Shown: positions 47,790 through 57,315 of the stretch, piece after piece | Layout of the letters: every line of letters begins with the position of its first letter | Numbering within the stretch: position 1 is the first letter of the stretch | NCBI GenBank assembly: GCA_937873135.1 | Contig: CALMVQ010000004.1 | Location: forward strand, 1 to 64,000 | Length of the DNA stretch: 64,000 bases | Source: an uncultured Scytonema sp. | GTDB lineage: Bacteria > Cyanobacteriota > Cyanobacteriia > Cyanobacteriales > Nostocaceae | Reading direction: 5' to 3' | Position numbers and translations under genes: made by a program | The notes under the pieces: generated by a model | Databases searched by the model: none | What the model was told of the DNA's origin: nothing | Seen by the model: the letters and a program-made list of their open reading frames with translations, nothing else

Positions 47790-48002
47790 TCATCCTCCTC
47801 CGACAATTGTCACCACTTCTAAGCGATCGCCTTGCTGCACTTTTGTCTCATTCCAAAACTGGCGGTGTAAAATTTCGCCGTTATACTCGACTGCTACTAA
47901 GCGCGGATGGAAACCCAGTTGTTGCAGTAAGTCAGGTAAAGGAGTTTGGAATGAACAGCTTTGTGTTTCCCCATTCACAACAAGTGTAATCCGATCAGAC
48001 AT
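47790..48002 (-). CDS. thiS: Sulfur carrier protein ThiS
   Basis: Ubiquitin-fold protein whose C-terminal Gly becomes a thiocarboxylate and donates sulfur for the thiazole of thiamine. Seen: 70 residues, LVVNGE start, LLQQLGFHPRLVAVEYNGEI core, and the end TIVGGG with the required terminal Gly-Gly. Its start overlaps the end of thiE by 8 bases, so the two are translationally coupled. Confidence 0.95.
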   Translation of the reverse strand: MSDRITLVVNGETQSCSFQTPLPDLLQQLGFHPRLVAVEYNGEILHRQFWNETKVQQGDRLEVVTIVGGG

Positions 48003-49065
48003 AAGACTTGCTTGGTTCTAATTTGATTCGGTTGAGTTGCGAGAGAAAATATTGTGTCACTAGAGTTGGCTGATCGGCTTGTACGATGCTTCTGACTACT
48101 GCCACACGATTTGCTCCAGCATCAATGACATCATTGATATTTTGGGGATCGATTCCCCCGATGGCAAACCAAGGGAGCGGACAATTTTTAGCTGCGTAAC
48201 GAACGTATTCTAACCCAGTTGCTGCCTTACCTACTTTTGTAGGAGTTTCATAAACTGGCCCCACACCAATGTAATCTGCACCTTCAGCAATTGCCTGTTG
48301 CATTTCTTGGGAATTTGTGGTAGATCGTCCTATCAAGCGATGAGAACCGAGTAATTGTCGGGCAGTAGCAATGGGCATATCTTGCTGTCCCAAATGCACT
48401 CCATCAGCATCTACCGCTAAAGCCAAATCGACTCGGTCATTAATGATGAAAATAGCGCCGTAGGTGTGGCAGAGTTGCCGTAGTTTTTTCGCTTGTTCTA
48501 AGCGAAAAACATCATCAGCAGTTTTCTCGCGGTACTGGAGGAGTGTTAATCCACCTTTTAAGGCGGATTCAACAATTTCTAACAACTTTTCGTCAGGGGA
48601 GGTAACAAGATACAAATGCGATCGCAACAGAAGTTGCTGACGTTGATAACCCAATAATTGACTTTCTAGGTTATAAACTCGATATCGCATCTGCTTGAAG
48701 GCTTTCCCCATATTTGGGTTGTAAAGCTTGCTGTATTCTTCCAATACTCGCATGGCTTCTTGTACGCGACAGAAGTTAGCTTGTAACAACGCTTTAATAC
48801 TAGTGCGTTGTTCCTCTTGAGGATGAGTTAATTCAGTCCCCGGATCGCCGAGAGTATTCCGTGCCGCCCGTAGTTCCGCAGTATGCCAGATTGCTAATTC
48901 TTGCCGTTCTTTCTTACATTCAAGAGCCAACTGGGCATTGTTTAAACCAAAGCGACACCATTCCTCAATAATTCGCAACCCTTCACGGGCGCGATCCAAG
49001 TTAGCGTCTAAGATGCGGTAAACAACTTGCTGTACTTGCTCTTTTTGGCTGTATGGCTCGACCAT
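47995..49065 (-). CDS. thiE: Thiamine-phosphate synthase with N-terminal extension
   Basis: Joins hydroxymethylpyrimidine diphosphate and thiazole phosphate to thiamine phosphate. Seen: a ~140-residue N-terminal domain (VYRILDANLDRAREGLRIIEEWC) that is characteristic of the cyanobacterial enzyme, then the TIM-barrel ThiE domain (LYLVTSPDE, LQYREK, FIINDRVDLALAVDADGVHL, IGRSTTNSQEMQQA, YIGVGPVYETPTK, AIGGI). The ATG at 49065 (MVEPYSQKEQ) is preferred; a longer frame begins at 49113. No TPP riboswitch is visible upstream. Operon with thiS. Confidence 0.93.
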   Translation of the reverse strand: MVEPYSQKEQVQQVVYRILDANLDRAREGLRIIEEWCRFGLNNAQLALECKKERQELAIWHTAELRAARNTLGDPGTELTHPQEEQRTSIKALLQANFCRVQEAMRVLEEYSKLYNPNMGKAFKQMRYRVYNLESQLLGYQRQQLLLRSHLYLVTSPDEKLLEIVESALKGGLTLLQYREKTADDVFRLEQAKKLRQLCHTYGAIFIINDRVDLALAVDADGVHLGQQDMPIATARQLLGSHRLIGRSTTNSQEMQQAIAEGADYIGVGPVYETPTKVGKAATGLEYVRYAAKNCPLPWFAIGGIDPQNINDVIDAGANRVAVVRSIVQADQPTLVTQYFLSQLNRIKLEPSKSYV

Positions 49066-49349
49066 TACAACAACCCCATTATTGCTTCCATCGTAACAGT
49101 CAGCCTGTTTCATATTCGCAATGTTCTTCGCATCTCTATAGATTCTTTATGAAATTATTTTGTTATAACTTAGGCAAAAGTTACCAAACAGTGTATCTAA
49201 CTAACCCCTGATGTCGTCCGAACCGTCGATCTCTCGTCATCATTGTATCAAAAGCATTCAGCATTGTTATGTGTGAATGAGAGGACCGAGATAAGCGAGC
49301 GTTTTTAAAAGTCTAAAAATTCCTAGTTGGTTAAAGGAGTGTCATAAAG

Positions 49350-51377
49350 GTGATTCACCCCCACGTTTTTCCTAAGTCTTGTAGGACATGTGTCCCGTTT
49401 GCAAAGCTAATTGCTAAAACTTGCAAATCATTTTCAGTTCTCCAAATAGCAATGCTTTCAGTATCTCATTTATCAGTTTTATTTTTCACCGTTAGTATGG
49501 GAGTTGTCAGTGTAGCATTACTTACCACAAGCCATGCTCCCGCCATGGCTCAGATACCAACATCAGATCAGGGGCAAATCGGTGCCAAGACAATGTCTCA
49601 GGTTAACGTGTTGTTTGTCAACCCAAGTAGTGGAGACGACAAGAGCAATGGTGGTGAAAGCACTCCTTTGAAAACAATGACTCAAGCACTGCGAGTCGCT
49701 AGTACCAACACTGTCATCAGGCTTTCACAAGGAACCTACAGCACCCAGACTGGAGAAGTTTTTCCCCTGATCCTAAAACCTGGTGTTTCGATTCAAGGGG
49801 ACTCTAGCAGCAAAGGGCGTGGTATTACAATCCTTGGAGGCGGTGATTATCTCAGCCGAACCTTCGGCAGTAAAAATATCACAATTGTTGGTGCAAACTC
49901 GGCTTCCTTGACTGGAGTAACGGTGACAAACCCCAATCCCCGTGGCTACGGTTTATGGATTGAAACGACTAGTCCAGTTATTGAGCAAAACACCTTTACT
50001 GGCAGTACGCAAGATGGAATTGCTGTAACTGGCGACGGTACACCTACTGTTCGCAATAATTATTTTTATCGTAATGGGGCGAATGGGATCACAATTACTG
50101 GTAATTCCCGTGCGGAAGTGCGTTCAAATGTGTTCGAGCAAACGGGTTATGGTATTAATATTGCCCAAAATGCCTCTCCTCTAGTGGTTGGTAATTCTGT
50201 TCAAAACAATAGAAGTGGCATTTTGGTACAGGCTTCTTCCCGTCCACTTTTACGGAATAATTTGATTCAGGATAGTCGAGAAGATGGATTAGTCGCACTC
50301 TCCCAAGCAATACCAGATTTAGGGAATGCTTCGGTTCCTGGTGGGAATCAGTTTCGCAACAATGCCCGTTATGATATTAACGCCAGTACAGCTAAGCAGA
50401 CAATTGTTGCTTATGGGAATAGCCTGAATGGCGATCGCGTGATTGGGATGGTAGATACAAGTGGCACAATAGCAAGGGGAGACGCGAGAAAATTAGCGGA
50501 TGCGGCGACAGGGGGACGTGAAGACGCAAGGAATTTAGCCTTATCGACTTCACGCCGTTTGCCACAAGTCGCTTCTATTAATAGCGTTGTGCAAAATGAC
50601 GATTCCAGACAATTAAATCGTCTAATGCCACCACAGCCAGTCTTACCACCTGCTGCACCTCAGTTGCCTACCTCTAAAGGTGCTGGGTTTCCGACTCCTA
50701 GCAATTTGAGAGGTGATGTTGGGCGATTACCTGCAACGACAACTCAAGTCTCAGCAAAGCAGCCGACGACATCACAATTGAATTATGTCCGAATTTCTCC
50801 CAACAGCATTGAGTTTACTGCACCGCAGTCCGCACCTGTTGCTATGTCCTCAAACAAACAAGTTGACACAGAAACCCGGCAAGGTGGAAGTGCAATGAAT
50901 CTTACAGAAATTTCGCCACGTCAAATACAACCAGCAAATGTAACTAAGTTTAACTCAGTCGCATCAACATCAGTACAAAATAGCAGTCAAAGACAGACCT
51001 TACCAGTTTTAGAACCAGCCCCAGTGGGCAATGCAGCTCTCTTACCCGTTCCCAATCTCAATATTCCCACAGGCAATACTAGTATTATGCCAAAATTGGC
51101 AGCGCCTCAAACAGCAACTTTGACGAACAGTGCAGATCCACCCCAAACAGTCGCAACTGCAACTCAGACAGATGTCCGTTACCGAGTGATGGTACAAGTA
51201 CAAAATGAAAGGGATCTGCAATTAGTAAAAGTACTTGCTCCCGGTGCTTTTCAAACTGTCTTGCGCGGTATAGCAGTGATGCAAGCAGGAGTCTTTAACA
51301 GTCGCACTCATGCCGATAGTATGGTGAAAATATTGAATAATAATGGTTTGAAAGCTACGGTTGAACCACTGAATTAA
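49350..51377 (+). CDS. DUF1565 right-handed beta-helix protein with SPOR-like C-terminus
   Basis: Exported protein. Seen: hydrophobic signal region (about residues 40-65, ending APAMAQ), the DUF1565 entry block LFVNPSSGDDKSNGG...TPLKTMTQAL, then pectate-lyase-like coils rich in N-x-F/I (VIEQNTFTGSTQDGIAVTGD, VRNNYFYRNGANGITI), a Pro/Ser/Gln-rich region (365-600) and a C-terminal module (RYRVMVQVQN...VMQAGVFNSRTHADSMVKIL) resembling a peptidoglycan-binding SPOR domain. Start is GTG at 49350; the long N-terminal stretch before the signal suggests a later start is possible. Inferred: cell-wall or outer-envelope protein; substrate unknown. Confidence 0.85.
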   Translation: MIHPHVFPKSCRTCVPFAKLIAKTCKSFSVLQIAMLSVSHLSVLFFTVSMGVVSVALLTTSHAPAMAQIPTSDQGQIGAKTMSQVNVLFVNPSSGDDKSNGGESTPLKTMTQALRVASTNTVIRLSQGTYSTQTGEVFPLILKPGVSIQGDSSSKGRGITILGGGDYLSRTFGSKNITIVGANSASLTGVTVTNPNPRGYGLWIETTSPVIEQNTFTGSTQDGIAVTGDGTPTVRNNYFYRNGANGITITGNSRAEVRSNVFEQTGYGINIAQNASPLVVGNSVQNNRSGILVQASSRPLLRNNLIQDSREDGLVALSQAIPDLGNASVPGGNQFRNNARYDINASTAKQTIVAYGNSLNGDRVIGMVDTSGTIARGDARKLADAATGGREDARNLALSTSRRLPQVASINSVVQNDDSRQLNRLMPPQPVLPPAAPQLPTSKGAGFPTPSNLRGDVGRLPATTTQVSAKQPTTSQLNYVRISPNSIEFTAPQSAPVAMSSNKQVDTETRQGGSAMNLTEISPRQIQPANVTKFNSVASTSVQNSSQRQTLPVLEPAPVGNAALLPVPNLNIPTGNTSIMPKLAAPQTATLTNSADPPQTVATATQTDVRYRVMVQVQNERDLQLVKVLAPGAFQTVLRGIAVMQAGVFNSRTHADSMVKILNNNGLKATVEPLN

Positions 51378-52313
51378 GTAAGTTGGCGTGAATAAATACA
51401 ACTTTATATTAGGGCAACGTCTTCCGGAAAGAATCCTCTTTCCGGACGAGGCGCTGTTAACGGTTTGTCTGCCCTTGGGTTGTATCTCACAACTTGTCAG
51501 TAAAAACGAACAATCTTGTCCAATCTGCCCGTAGAGTTGTTCGTAAACTTTACAGCATCTCAACATTTGTTTACATATTTAGATTTTATTTACCCGACTT
51601 ACATCCGAATCCGCATGCCAACCCCGCCCGAACAGGAGTATGAATTTGAGAATGGAGAGCGTAGAAGTGTAGGGTGGACAATACCTGCTCTTTGAGGCTA
51701 GAAACCTGGTATTGCTTAGCATTACCCACCCTACGTTAAAATTTCACGTTCGTTAAAAAACAGAGCAACTGCTCCGAAGGTGTGTGTGTAAGTCCTAAAA
51801 GTGCAACATAGAGTTGTCCAATACGGTTCTCTTTAAGGTAAAAGGTTAAGAGGAGTAAGGTGAAAAACTAGTTTTTTCTGTTGAGATATTGTGCAAACTT
51901 TATGGAGAGTGTAAGCATTCAGCCGTTCAGGCAGGGCGATAACTCTACCTAAGTTGGTACAGACGAACTATAGCAATCCTATTTGACATACTACATATAG
52001 CAATCCGTGGAGGAATCGTGAAAAATATAGATAAGAAAACGAACCGCCCTAACGCTGCGAAGATCGGGTGACGCTCGTTCCTCGCTAACGCTAACGCTAA
52101 GCGTTTCACCAGTCGCCTGGGCGTGGGAAAACGCCTCATGCGTGCTGGTTTACCAAGAAGGCCTTTGATTGTATTATATGTAACATCATAAAAGTTGATT
52201 GACAGATAAAATTAATTTTTGTGAAAATACACAATCTTGACTGGATTTATGTGTGACAAGTTGGATTGTTATATATTGACATAAAATCTTTCACGTAATG
52301 AGGAGTTTGATTT
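51378..52313. other. Repeat-rich intergenic region
   Basis: Holds a strong hairpin (51423-51446), the inverted-repeat arm 51969-51984, and G+C-rich palindromic fragments (52040-52140, cgctaacgctaacgctaagcg). Two minus-strand open frames here have no protein-like features. The ~100 bases before 52314 are A+T-rich. Confidence 0.5.
51423..51446. terminator. Hairpin after the DUF1565 gene
   Basis: TCCGGAAAGA (51423-51432) pairs perfectly with TCTTTCCGGA (51437-51446) around ATCC, 46 bases after the stop codon. No T-tract follows. Confidence 0.5.
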
Positions 52314-53105
52314 GTGCAGGATGATTTATATGGCTTGGAAATTCCGCAAAAAGAACTTCAGAAATTAACTCATTTACCAGTTAATGAGGAAATCATTATC
52401 ATCACTAATCCTTTAAAAAGATGGACAAAGCAAATTCTCAAAAAAATGAAGGGTTCGGAAGGTGCTACTGTAATTTTTTTAGGCTTTTCTATTTTATTTT
52501 TAACTCACATAATATTTGATATTTCGCTGAAAGTCTTTGCTACATGGATTACAATCCCCTCTTGGATATTGTTAATATTCTCAGGTATCTTAGGAGCAAT
52601 TATTGTACAAATAGCATTATATTTGCTCTGGAAACAAAGAAGTAAAATTGTCAAAAATAACATGACACATTCTCTCAAAATTCTTCTAAGCGATGTTGAG
52701 AGGTATAATGCTGTTATTAAAGCGATAGATATCAACGATCAAATAGAAGCAGCAGGAAATCCAGAAGTGACTGTCAAGCAAAGACAGAAAGTCATTGAAG
52801 CACTGAAACTTACAAGATCTGATTTAGTTCGGGCTTTGAAGACAGAAAGAATTTTGCGAGAAAACAAAAAATTTATTATTAGTAATACAGATTTATTTAC
52901 CAATAACTTAGCGACTTTAGCATCAATGCAAGTGACCGAACAAGCTACTGAACATGGGCAGTTACTTAATGAAGCATTACAGATTGCCTTAGATGTCCAA
53001 CTCGAAATGAGAAGGTTGCAAAGTCAGCATTAATTTAGTTGTTAGCTATTAGCTTAATATCCGCTTTTATCCCCCTGATCATGAAAATAAAATAGGATTG
53101 CTATA
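51969..53105. repeat. 1.1-kb segment bounded by perfect 16-bp inverted repeats
   Basis: TATAGCAATCCTATTT (51969-51984) and its exact complement (53090-53105) enclose the hypothetical membrane-protein gene. A shorter direct copy tatagcaatcc recurs at about 51996, and ctatagcaatccta at about 26622. Such ends are typical of miniature elements. Confidence 0.6.
52314..53033 (+). CDS. Hypothetical membrane protein with two helices and a cytoplasmic coiled coil
   Basis: Not recognised. Seen: 239 residues; two adjacent membrane helices (about 51-73 and 78-108: ATVIFLGFSILFLTHIIF, PSWILLIFSGILGAIIVQIA) joined by a short loop, followed by a basic stretch and a long charged helical region (120-239) with coiled-coil character. 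GTG start at 52314 with GAGG 11 bases upstream (52301-52304). The gene is more A+T-rich than its neighbours and lies inside a segment bounded by 16-bp inverted repeats, so acquisition is possible. Topology suggests both ends face the cytoplasm. Confidence 0.65.
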   Translation: MQDDLYGLEIPQKELQKLTHLPVNEEIIIITNPLKRWTKQILKKMKGSEGATVIFLGFSILFLTHIIFDISLKVFATWITIPSWILLIFSGILGAIIVQIALYLLWKQRSKIVKNNMTHSLKILLSDVERYNAVIKAIDINDQIEAAGNPEVTVKQRQKVIEALKLTRSDLVRALKTERILRENKKFIISNTDLFTNNLATLASMQVTEQATEHGQLLNEALQIALDVQLEMRRLQSQH

Positions 53106-53374
53106 TTCCTTATAACTGTCACAACTGACAATTATGCAGCAATAATTGTCATCAGTGGAATCCTTCATCAATATTCCGAAATGCTCTACGTATGTTGCCT
53201 GAAGTGACTTGAAACTTATTTTTTTAGGAAAATAAGGTTGAACCTCGGTAGTTTTGAGACGAGTGCTTTTTGATAATTATGTCTTCCATAAGTGAATATT
53301 GTCCTAAGCTTTTAGCCTGAGGGCTTTGTGATGACGTAACATAAAGAAATGTCATCGAGCGATCGCCCATCGGT

Positions 53375-54142
53375 ATGGATTGGAAAGAAATCTCTGGTAG
53401 CTGGGTACTCATTCCCCGGAACCCCATCGGTATTATCCATTTTTTGGGGGGTGCTTTTGTCGCGACTGCACCTCACCTAACTTACCGTTGGTTATTAGAA
53501 CAACTGGCAAGCAAAGGCTATGTCGTGATCGCAACGCCATTCGTCAATACTTTAGATCATAGTGCGATCGCGAAATCTGTATTGTTAAACTTTGACCGTG
53601 CCCTAGAACGATTACACGATTCTGGAGCATTACGCAAGCGCTACCTTCCCATTTATGGTGTCGGGCACAGTATGGGATGCAAACTTCACTTACTGATTGG
53701 CAGCCTCTTACCCGTTGAACGCGCTGGCAATATCCTCATATCCTTCAACAACTACGCTGCACGGGATGCTATTCCTTTAATCGAACAGTTCAACACGGCA
53801 GTTGCAATTGAGTTTACCCCCTCGCCGTTGGAAACTAACAAACTTGTGCAAGATAGCTACAACGTCCGTCGTAACCTGCTCATAAAATTTACTAACGACA
53901 CCATCGATCAATCCGCACCTTTAAATGATCTGTTACAAAAACGTTTTGCTGAGATGGTTACAGCGCAAACGTTACAAGGAACTCACACCACACCATTAGG
54001 TCAAGATATCAAATGGCAAACAGGAGAGTCTTTCACTCCCTTTGACGCTTTAGGGCAGTGGTTTAAGCAACAAGCATACCGTGACTTAAATCAGTTAAGA
54101 AACGCCATCCTTTTATGGCTGAATCCTCTAGCACCGCCATAA
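53375..54142 (+). CDS. DUF1350 family alpha/beta-hydrolase-like protein
   Basis: Seen: 255 residues, HFLGGAFVATAPHLTYRWLLEQ near the N-terminus, GYVVIATPFVNTLDH, and a nucleophile-elbow-like YGVGHSMGCKLHLLIG with Ser in GHSMG. Known: these features define DUF1350, found in cyanobacteria and chloroplasts; the reaction is not established to my knowledge. No signal peptide. ATG at 53375 lacks a clear ribosome site. Stands alone between two A+T-rich gaps of ~330 bases that show no genes. Confidence 0.88.
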   Translation: MDWKEISGSWVLIPRNPIGIIHFLGGAFVATAPHLTYRWLLEQLASKGYVVIATPFVNTLDHSAIAKSVLLNFDRALERLHDSGALRKRYLPIYGVGHSMGCKLHLLIGSLLPVERAGNILISFNNYAARDAIPLIEQFNTAVAIEFTPSPLETNKLVQDSYNVRRNLLIKFTNDTIDQSAPLNDLLQKRFAEMVTAQTLQGTHTTPLGQDIKWQTGESFTPFDALGQWFKQQAYRDLNQLRNAILLWLNPLAPP

Positions 54143-54471
54143 TTAGCTTAATCAAACAGGAAGATGGAATTAAGTTTGGCACAGAAGTTTCTATGCCAAA
54201 CATCATAGGTTATGCTGAGTAGTTAAGAAGACTCCACGTCTTGAAGGCACTTCTTTTGTTGATATTGTTATTTGTCCTTTGGAAATAAAAATGACAATTT
54301 TAGAGACATGTTGAACAAGATATTATGCCTGTTTAAAACTTAATGGGTAAAATCTACTCCTACTAATAGCTCTCCTCATATATAGATGTGCATTTTTATG
54401 GAGTACGGCTTAGTAGTCAATGGAAATTTTTCACCAATAACACTTCACAAGCAACAACTAATTAATGAATA

Positions 54472-55614
54472 ATGGCTAATGTGTTCCAAATTTTAGTAAT
54501 TGATGATGATCCTGCTGTACAGATACTCCTGAAAAGGATGCTGGAAAGACAAGGTTACCAGGTATTTGCCGCAAGCAACGGCGAGGAAGGAATTTCTCTA
54601 GCAGTGAGTCGCCATCCAGCACTGATTATTTGTGATTGGATCATGCCTGGGTTGAATGGACTCGAAGTCTGCCAATATGTGAAGACAAACCCCAATTTAT
54701 CTACAACGTTCTTTATTTTATTAACATCCTTAGATTCGGTAGCAGATCGTGTTAAGGGATTGGATGCTGGGGCTGACGATTTTATCACCAAACCTATTGA
54801 ACAGAATGAATTGCAAGCGCGGGTAAGAGCAGGATTACGCTTGCATCAACTGAGTCGAGATTTGCAAACTCAAAAGCGCATTTTAGAGATAGAACTCGAA
54901 GAAGCGGCAGAGTATGTGCGATCCCTTCTGCCTCTCCCAATGAAGCAACCTTTAAATATCAACTTCCGATTTATTCCCTCACGGCAACTTGGTGGCGATT
55001 GTTTTGATTACTACTGGCTCAATCCCAATTATTTGGCAATTTATCTACTTGATACAGCAGGACATGGACTTCGAGCAACCCTCCCCTCGATCTCCGTGCT
55101 AAATTTACTGCGATCACGTGCCCTTAAAAGCCTAAATTATTACTCACCCAGTGAAGTTTTGAAGGCACTAAATGATACTTTCCAAATGAATTATCAAAAT
55201 GATAAATACTTTACCATTTGGTACGGAGTTTACAACCGAGTCAATCGCCAGTTAATGTACGCAAGTGCTGGTCATCCACCAGCAATATTGGTGTCTAAAT
55301 CTCCAAATCTCACTGAAGTTCAACAATTAAGAACTCCTGGATTGCCAGTCGGTATGTTTCCACACGTTAATTATGTTGATGGACTTTGCAATATTACGGA
55401 AGGTAGCACACTTTATATTTTTAGTGATGGCGCTTACGAAATTGCTAAGTCAGATGGCAACCTTTGGACTTTAGATGGTTTTATTGAGATGCTTGTCAAT
55501 TTATCTGATCCTATTAATGGCGAACTCGACTCGGTTATAAACTATTTAACTACCTTGAACGCTAAAGATGCTTTTGATGATGATTTATCTATTATTCATA
55601 TAAAATTTGATTAA
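54472..55614 (+). CDS. Receiver-PP2C (RsbU/SpoIIE-type) protein phosphatase
   Basis: Seen: N-terminal response-regulator receiver (ILVIDDDP, phospho-acceptor Asp in ICDWIMPGLNG, Lys in FITKPIE; residues 6-125), a short coiled linker (130-155), and a SpoIIE/PP2C phosphatase domain with metal sites GGDCFDYYWL, LLDTAGHGLRA, FSDGAYE and DDDLSIIHI. Known: such proteins dephosphorylate phosphorylated STAS antagonists in partner-switching systems when their receiver is phosphorylated. A STAS gene lies convergent 106 bases away, its probable substrate. Cognate histidine kinase and anti-sigma kinase are not in the window. Confidence 0.93.
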   Translation: MANVFQILVIDDDPAVQILLKRMLERQGYQVFAASNGEEGISLAVSRHPALIICDWIMPGLNGLEVCQYVKTNPNLSTTFFILLTSLDSVADRVKGLDAGADDFITKPIEQNELQARVRAGLRLHQLSRDLQTQKRILEIELEEAAEYVRSLLPLPMKQPLNINFRFIPSRQLGGDCFDYYWLNPNYLAIYLLDTAGHGLRATLPSISVLNLLRSRALKSLNYYSPSEVLKALNDTFQMNYQNDKYFTIWYGVYNRVNRQLMYASAGHPPAILVSKSPNLTEVQQLRTPGLPVGMFPHVNYVDGLCNITEGSTLYIFSDGAYEIAKSDGNLWTLDGFIEMLVNLSDPINGELDSVINYLTTLNAKDAFDDDLSIIHIKFD

Positions 55615-55720
55615 TTTAAGTAGATTGGCAGAAAATAAGTATAGGTAAAAAAAGGTGAATGCTTATCATTATACATGCAACAAGTGGATCCTAAAATCTT
55701 ATTTATTCCCACAAATTTAC

Positions 55721-56050
55721 TTATTTAGAGATAACTATTTTTTGAAATTCCTCTTCGTTTGGAAATATTTCAAAGACCTTGTCCATACCAGTAAGTTCAA
55801 ATAATATCCTAACTTGCTCATTAATCGAGCAAACAACCAACTTTCGCTCTACAGATTTTAGTGCTTTAAAGGCTAACACTAACGCTCCCAAGCCAGAGCT
55901 ATCCATAAACGTCACATTTTTAAAATCCACTAATACAATTTTTGTAATTTTTTCTCCTTCAATAATTTCCGTAATTTTTTCTCTAAAGTTTTGTGATTGA
56001 GTAGAATCTAAATTACCGTTAAGTTGAATAACTTTCACTTGCTGTGTCAT
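55721..56050 (-). CDS. STAS-domain anti-sigma factor antagonist
   Basis: Single-domain partner-switching regulator. Seen: 109 residues, GNLDSTQSQNFREKI, KIVLVDFKNVTFMDSSGLGALVLAF with the conserved phospho-Ser in DSSGLG, and a C-terminal MDKVFEIFPNEEEF. In its unphosphorylated form it would bind an anti-sigma/kinase protein. The ATG at 56050 (MTQQVKV) is preferred to 56059. Convergent with the RsbU-like phosphatase. Confidence 0.92.
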   Translation of the reverse strand: MTQQVKVIQLNGNLDSTQSQNFREKITEIIEGEKITKIVLVDFKNVTFMDSSGLGALVLAFKALKSVERKLVVCSINEQVRILFELTGMDKVFEIFPNEEEFQKIVISK

Positions 56051-56059
56051 AATGTTCAA

Positions 56060-56424
56060 GGACTTACTGGTGTAAATAATGTCATTGTATTGCGAGATAT
56101 ACTAATCATAATTCATTTAAAAGGGTAATCAGATGTGAGGAAAGTGTAAAAGAATTAAAAATCCTTCATTCTGGTACAACTTTTTTCTCTCTCTAAGGCT
56201 GTAAGGGGAGAAGCAAGGTGTGGTAACCCCAAATCATACACTCAAATGGTTGTGAAATTATAATAATTGCTTGATCATATAATTCTCTCTAGCTTCTCTA
56301 TACTTAATACGGTTCGTTAATGTTGTCATCTGTCGAGCCAAGCAGTTCTCAGTTTCACAGAAGCAGAGTGGGAGAAAACTAATTTTTTCTTCCCTGAGTT
56401 TTCCAGCTTCTCCTGCCCCCACAC
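56060..56424. other. Intergenic region, no gene recognised
   Basis: About 365 bases between two minus-strand genes, with a CT-rich tract at 56370-56420. The A+T-rich part next to the STAS gene should carry its promoter. Nothing else seen. Confidence 0.4.
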
Positions 56425-57111
56425 CTAAGAGTGGATCGGACTCACCTTAGCCCGATACAACAGCTTGTCAGCTTGACGGTATCCAGTGTAACGTACCTTG
56501 ACAGTTTCTCCAAGTTGTGCATTACCTTCGAGGAGTTGGTGAACTTGGGGATTGTATGACAATTCGGCTCCCACAGGCGCGATCGCTTCCACCCCCCACT
56601 GTAACAAAAGTCTTTCTAGGGGTTTTTGTACGAGTGGCACTATATTGAGTGCTGGTAACTGCGGATTTTCTCGCGCTTTTTGTGCTGCTGTAGGAAATTG
56701 CAATAACAAAGACTCCAACAATTGCAAAGTTGAGTGCTGGAATTCTTGCAGCAATAGCTGTCGCTGCTGTTCTAATTGTGATTGAGACAGCGAATACTCT
56801 CTTTTTAAATCAGCTATCTGTTGTAATAATTCTTGAGTTGGTGCGGTGTCTCTCACTGCTATCTGAGAAAAAGTTGCTACTAATTCACTCAAAGGCACCT
56901 GTAGCACCTGCGACAGCTTCAGCAGCACATCTACCCGCATCTGCTCAACCCCAAACTGCCGCAGTCGCAAGATTTGCCGTTCTGAGACACCAGCTGTACG
57001 ACTCAGCACCTTAAAACTAGAAATACCCACCCGTTGCATAAAATCTCGCAACTTCTGGGTAAAATCTATTTGACTGGGAATTTTCGATTGTCTATCTTGG
57101 ATTGCACCCAC
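56425..57111 (-). CDS. Helix-turn-helix protein with a GrpE-like C-terminal domain
   Basis: Seen: N-terminal XRE-type helix-turn-helix (LRDFMQRVGISSFKVLSRTA, VSERQILRLRQFG, LLKLSQVLQVPLSELV; residues 20-80), a Gln/Leu-rich coiled coil (95-140), and a C-terminal part whose end GAELSYNPQVHQLLEGN...VKVRYTGYR...LYRAKVSP resembles the beta domain of GrpE (F-x-P-x-x-H-x-A, G-Y-x-..-R-P-A-x-V). Known: GrpE is the nucleotide exchange factor of DnaK. Inferred: a transcription factor that may touch DnaK, or a GrpE relative turned regulator. No dnaK or grpE is adjacent. 228 aa. Confidence 0.75.
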   Translation of the reverse strand: MGAIQDRQSKIPSQIDFTQKLRDFMQRVGISSFKVLSRTAGVSERQILRLRQFGVEQMRVDVLLKLSQVLQVPLSELVATFSQIAVRDTAPTQELLQQIADLKREYSLSQSQLEQQRQLLLQEFQHSTLQLLESLLLQFPTAAQKARENPQLPALNIVPLVQKPLERLLLQWGVEAIAPVGAELSYNPQVHQLLEGNAQLGETVKVRYTGYRQADKLLYRAKVSPIHS

Positions 57112-57238
57112 CCTTGAGCCTCCGAATCTTTAATCAGATTTTACTCACACTGGACAAAGTTAAAGATTAAGAATTTTAGCTCAAACTTAAACAACTGTGG
57201 AACGCCTTAATTCAATCATAGAATTCGCAGGATTGACA

Positions 57239-57315
57239 ATGCGTCCAGTTCAAACTTCAAACTTTGATGCCCTTGCAACAATCTGGGTTGACACAGAAGT
57301 AACACGTTTTCTTCC
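57239..57315 (+). pseudogene. N-terminal remnant of a GNAT acetyltransferase
   Basis: About 26 codons reading MRPVQTSNFDALATIW...EVTRFLP, the typical first strand and helix of a GNAT-family N-acetyltransferase. The similarity ends exactly where a 38-bp dispersed repeat (57316-57353) begins; the frame then continues only 20 more codons. Inferred: gene truncated by repeat insertion or deletion. Confidence 0.6.

Noticed and set aside
49066-49349. Possible TPP riboswitch upstream of thiE
   Set aside because: No CTGAGA or other conserved thi-box core is visible on the minus strand.
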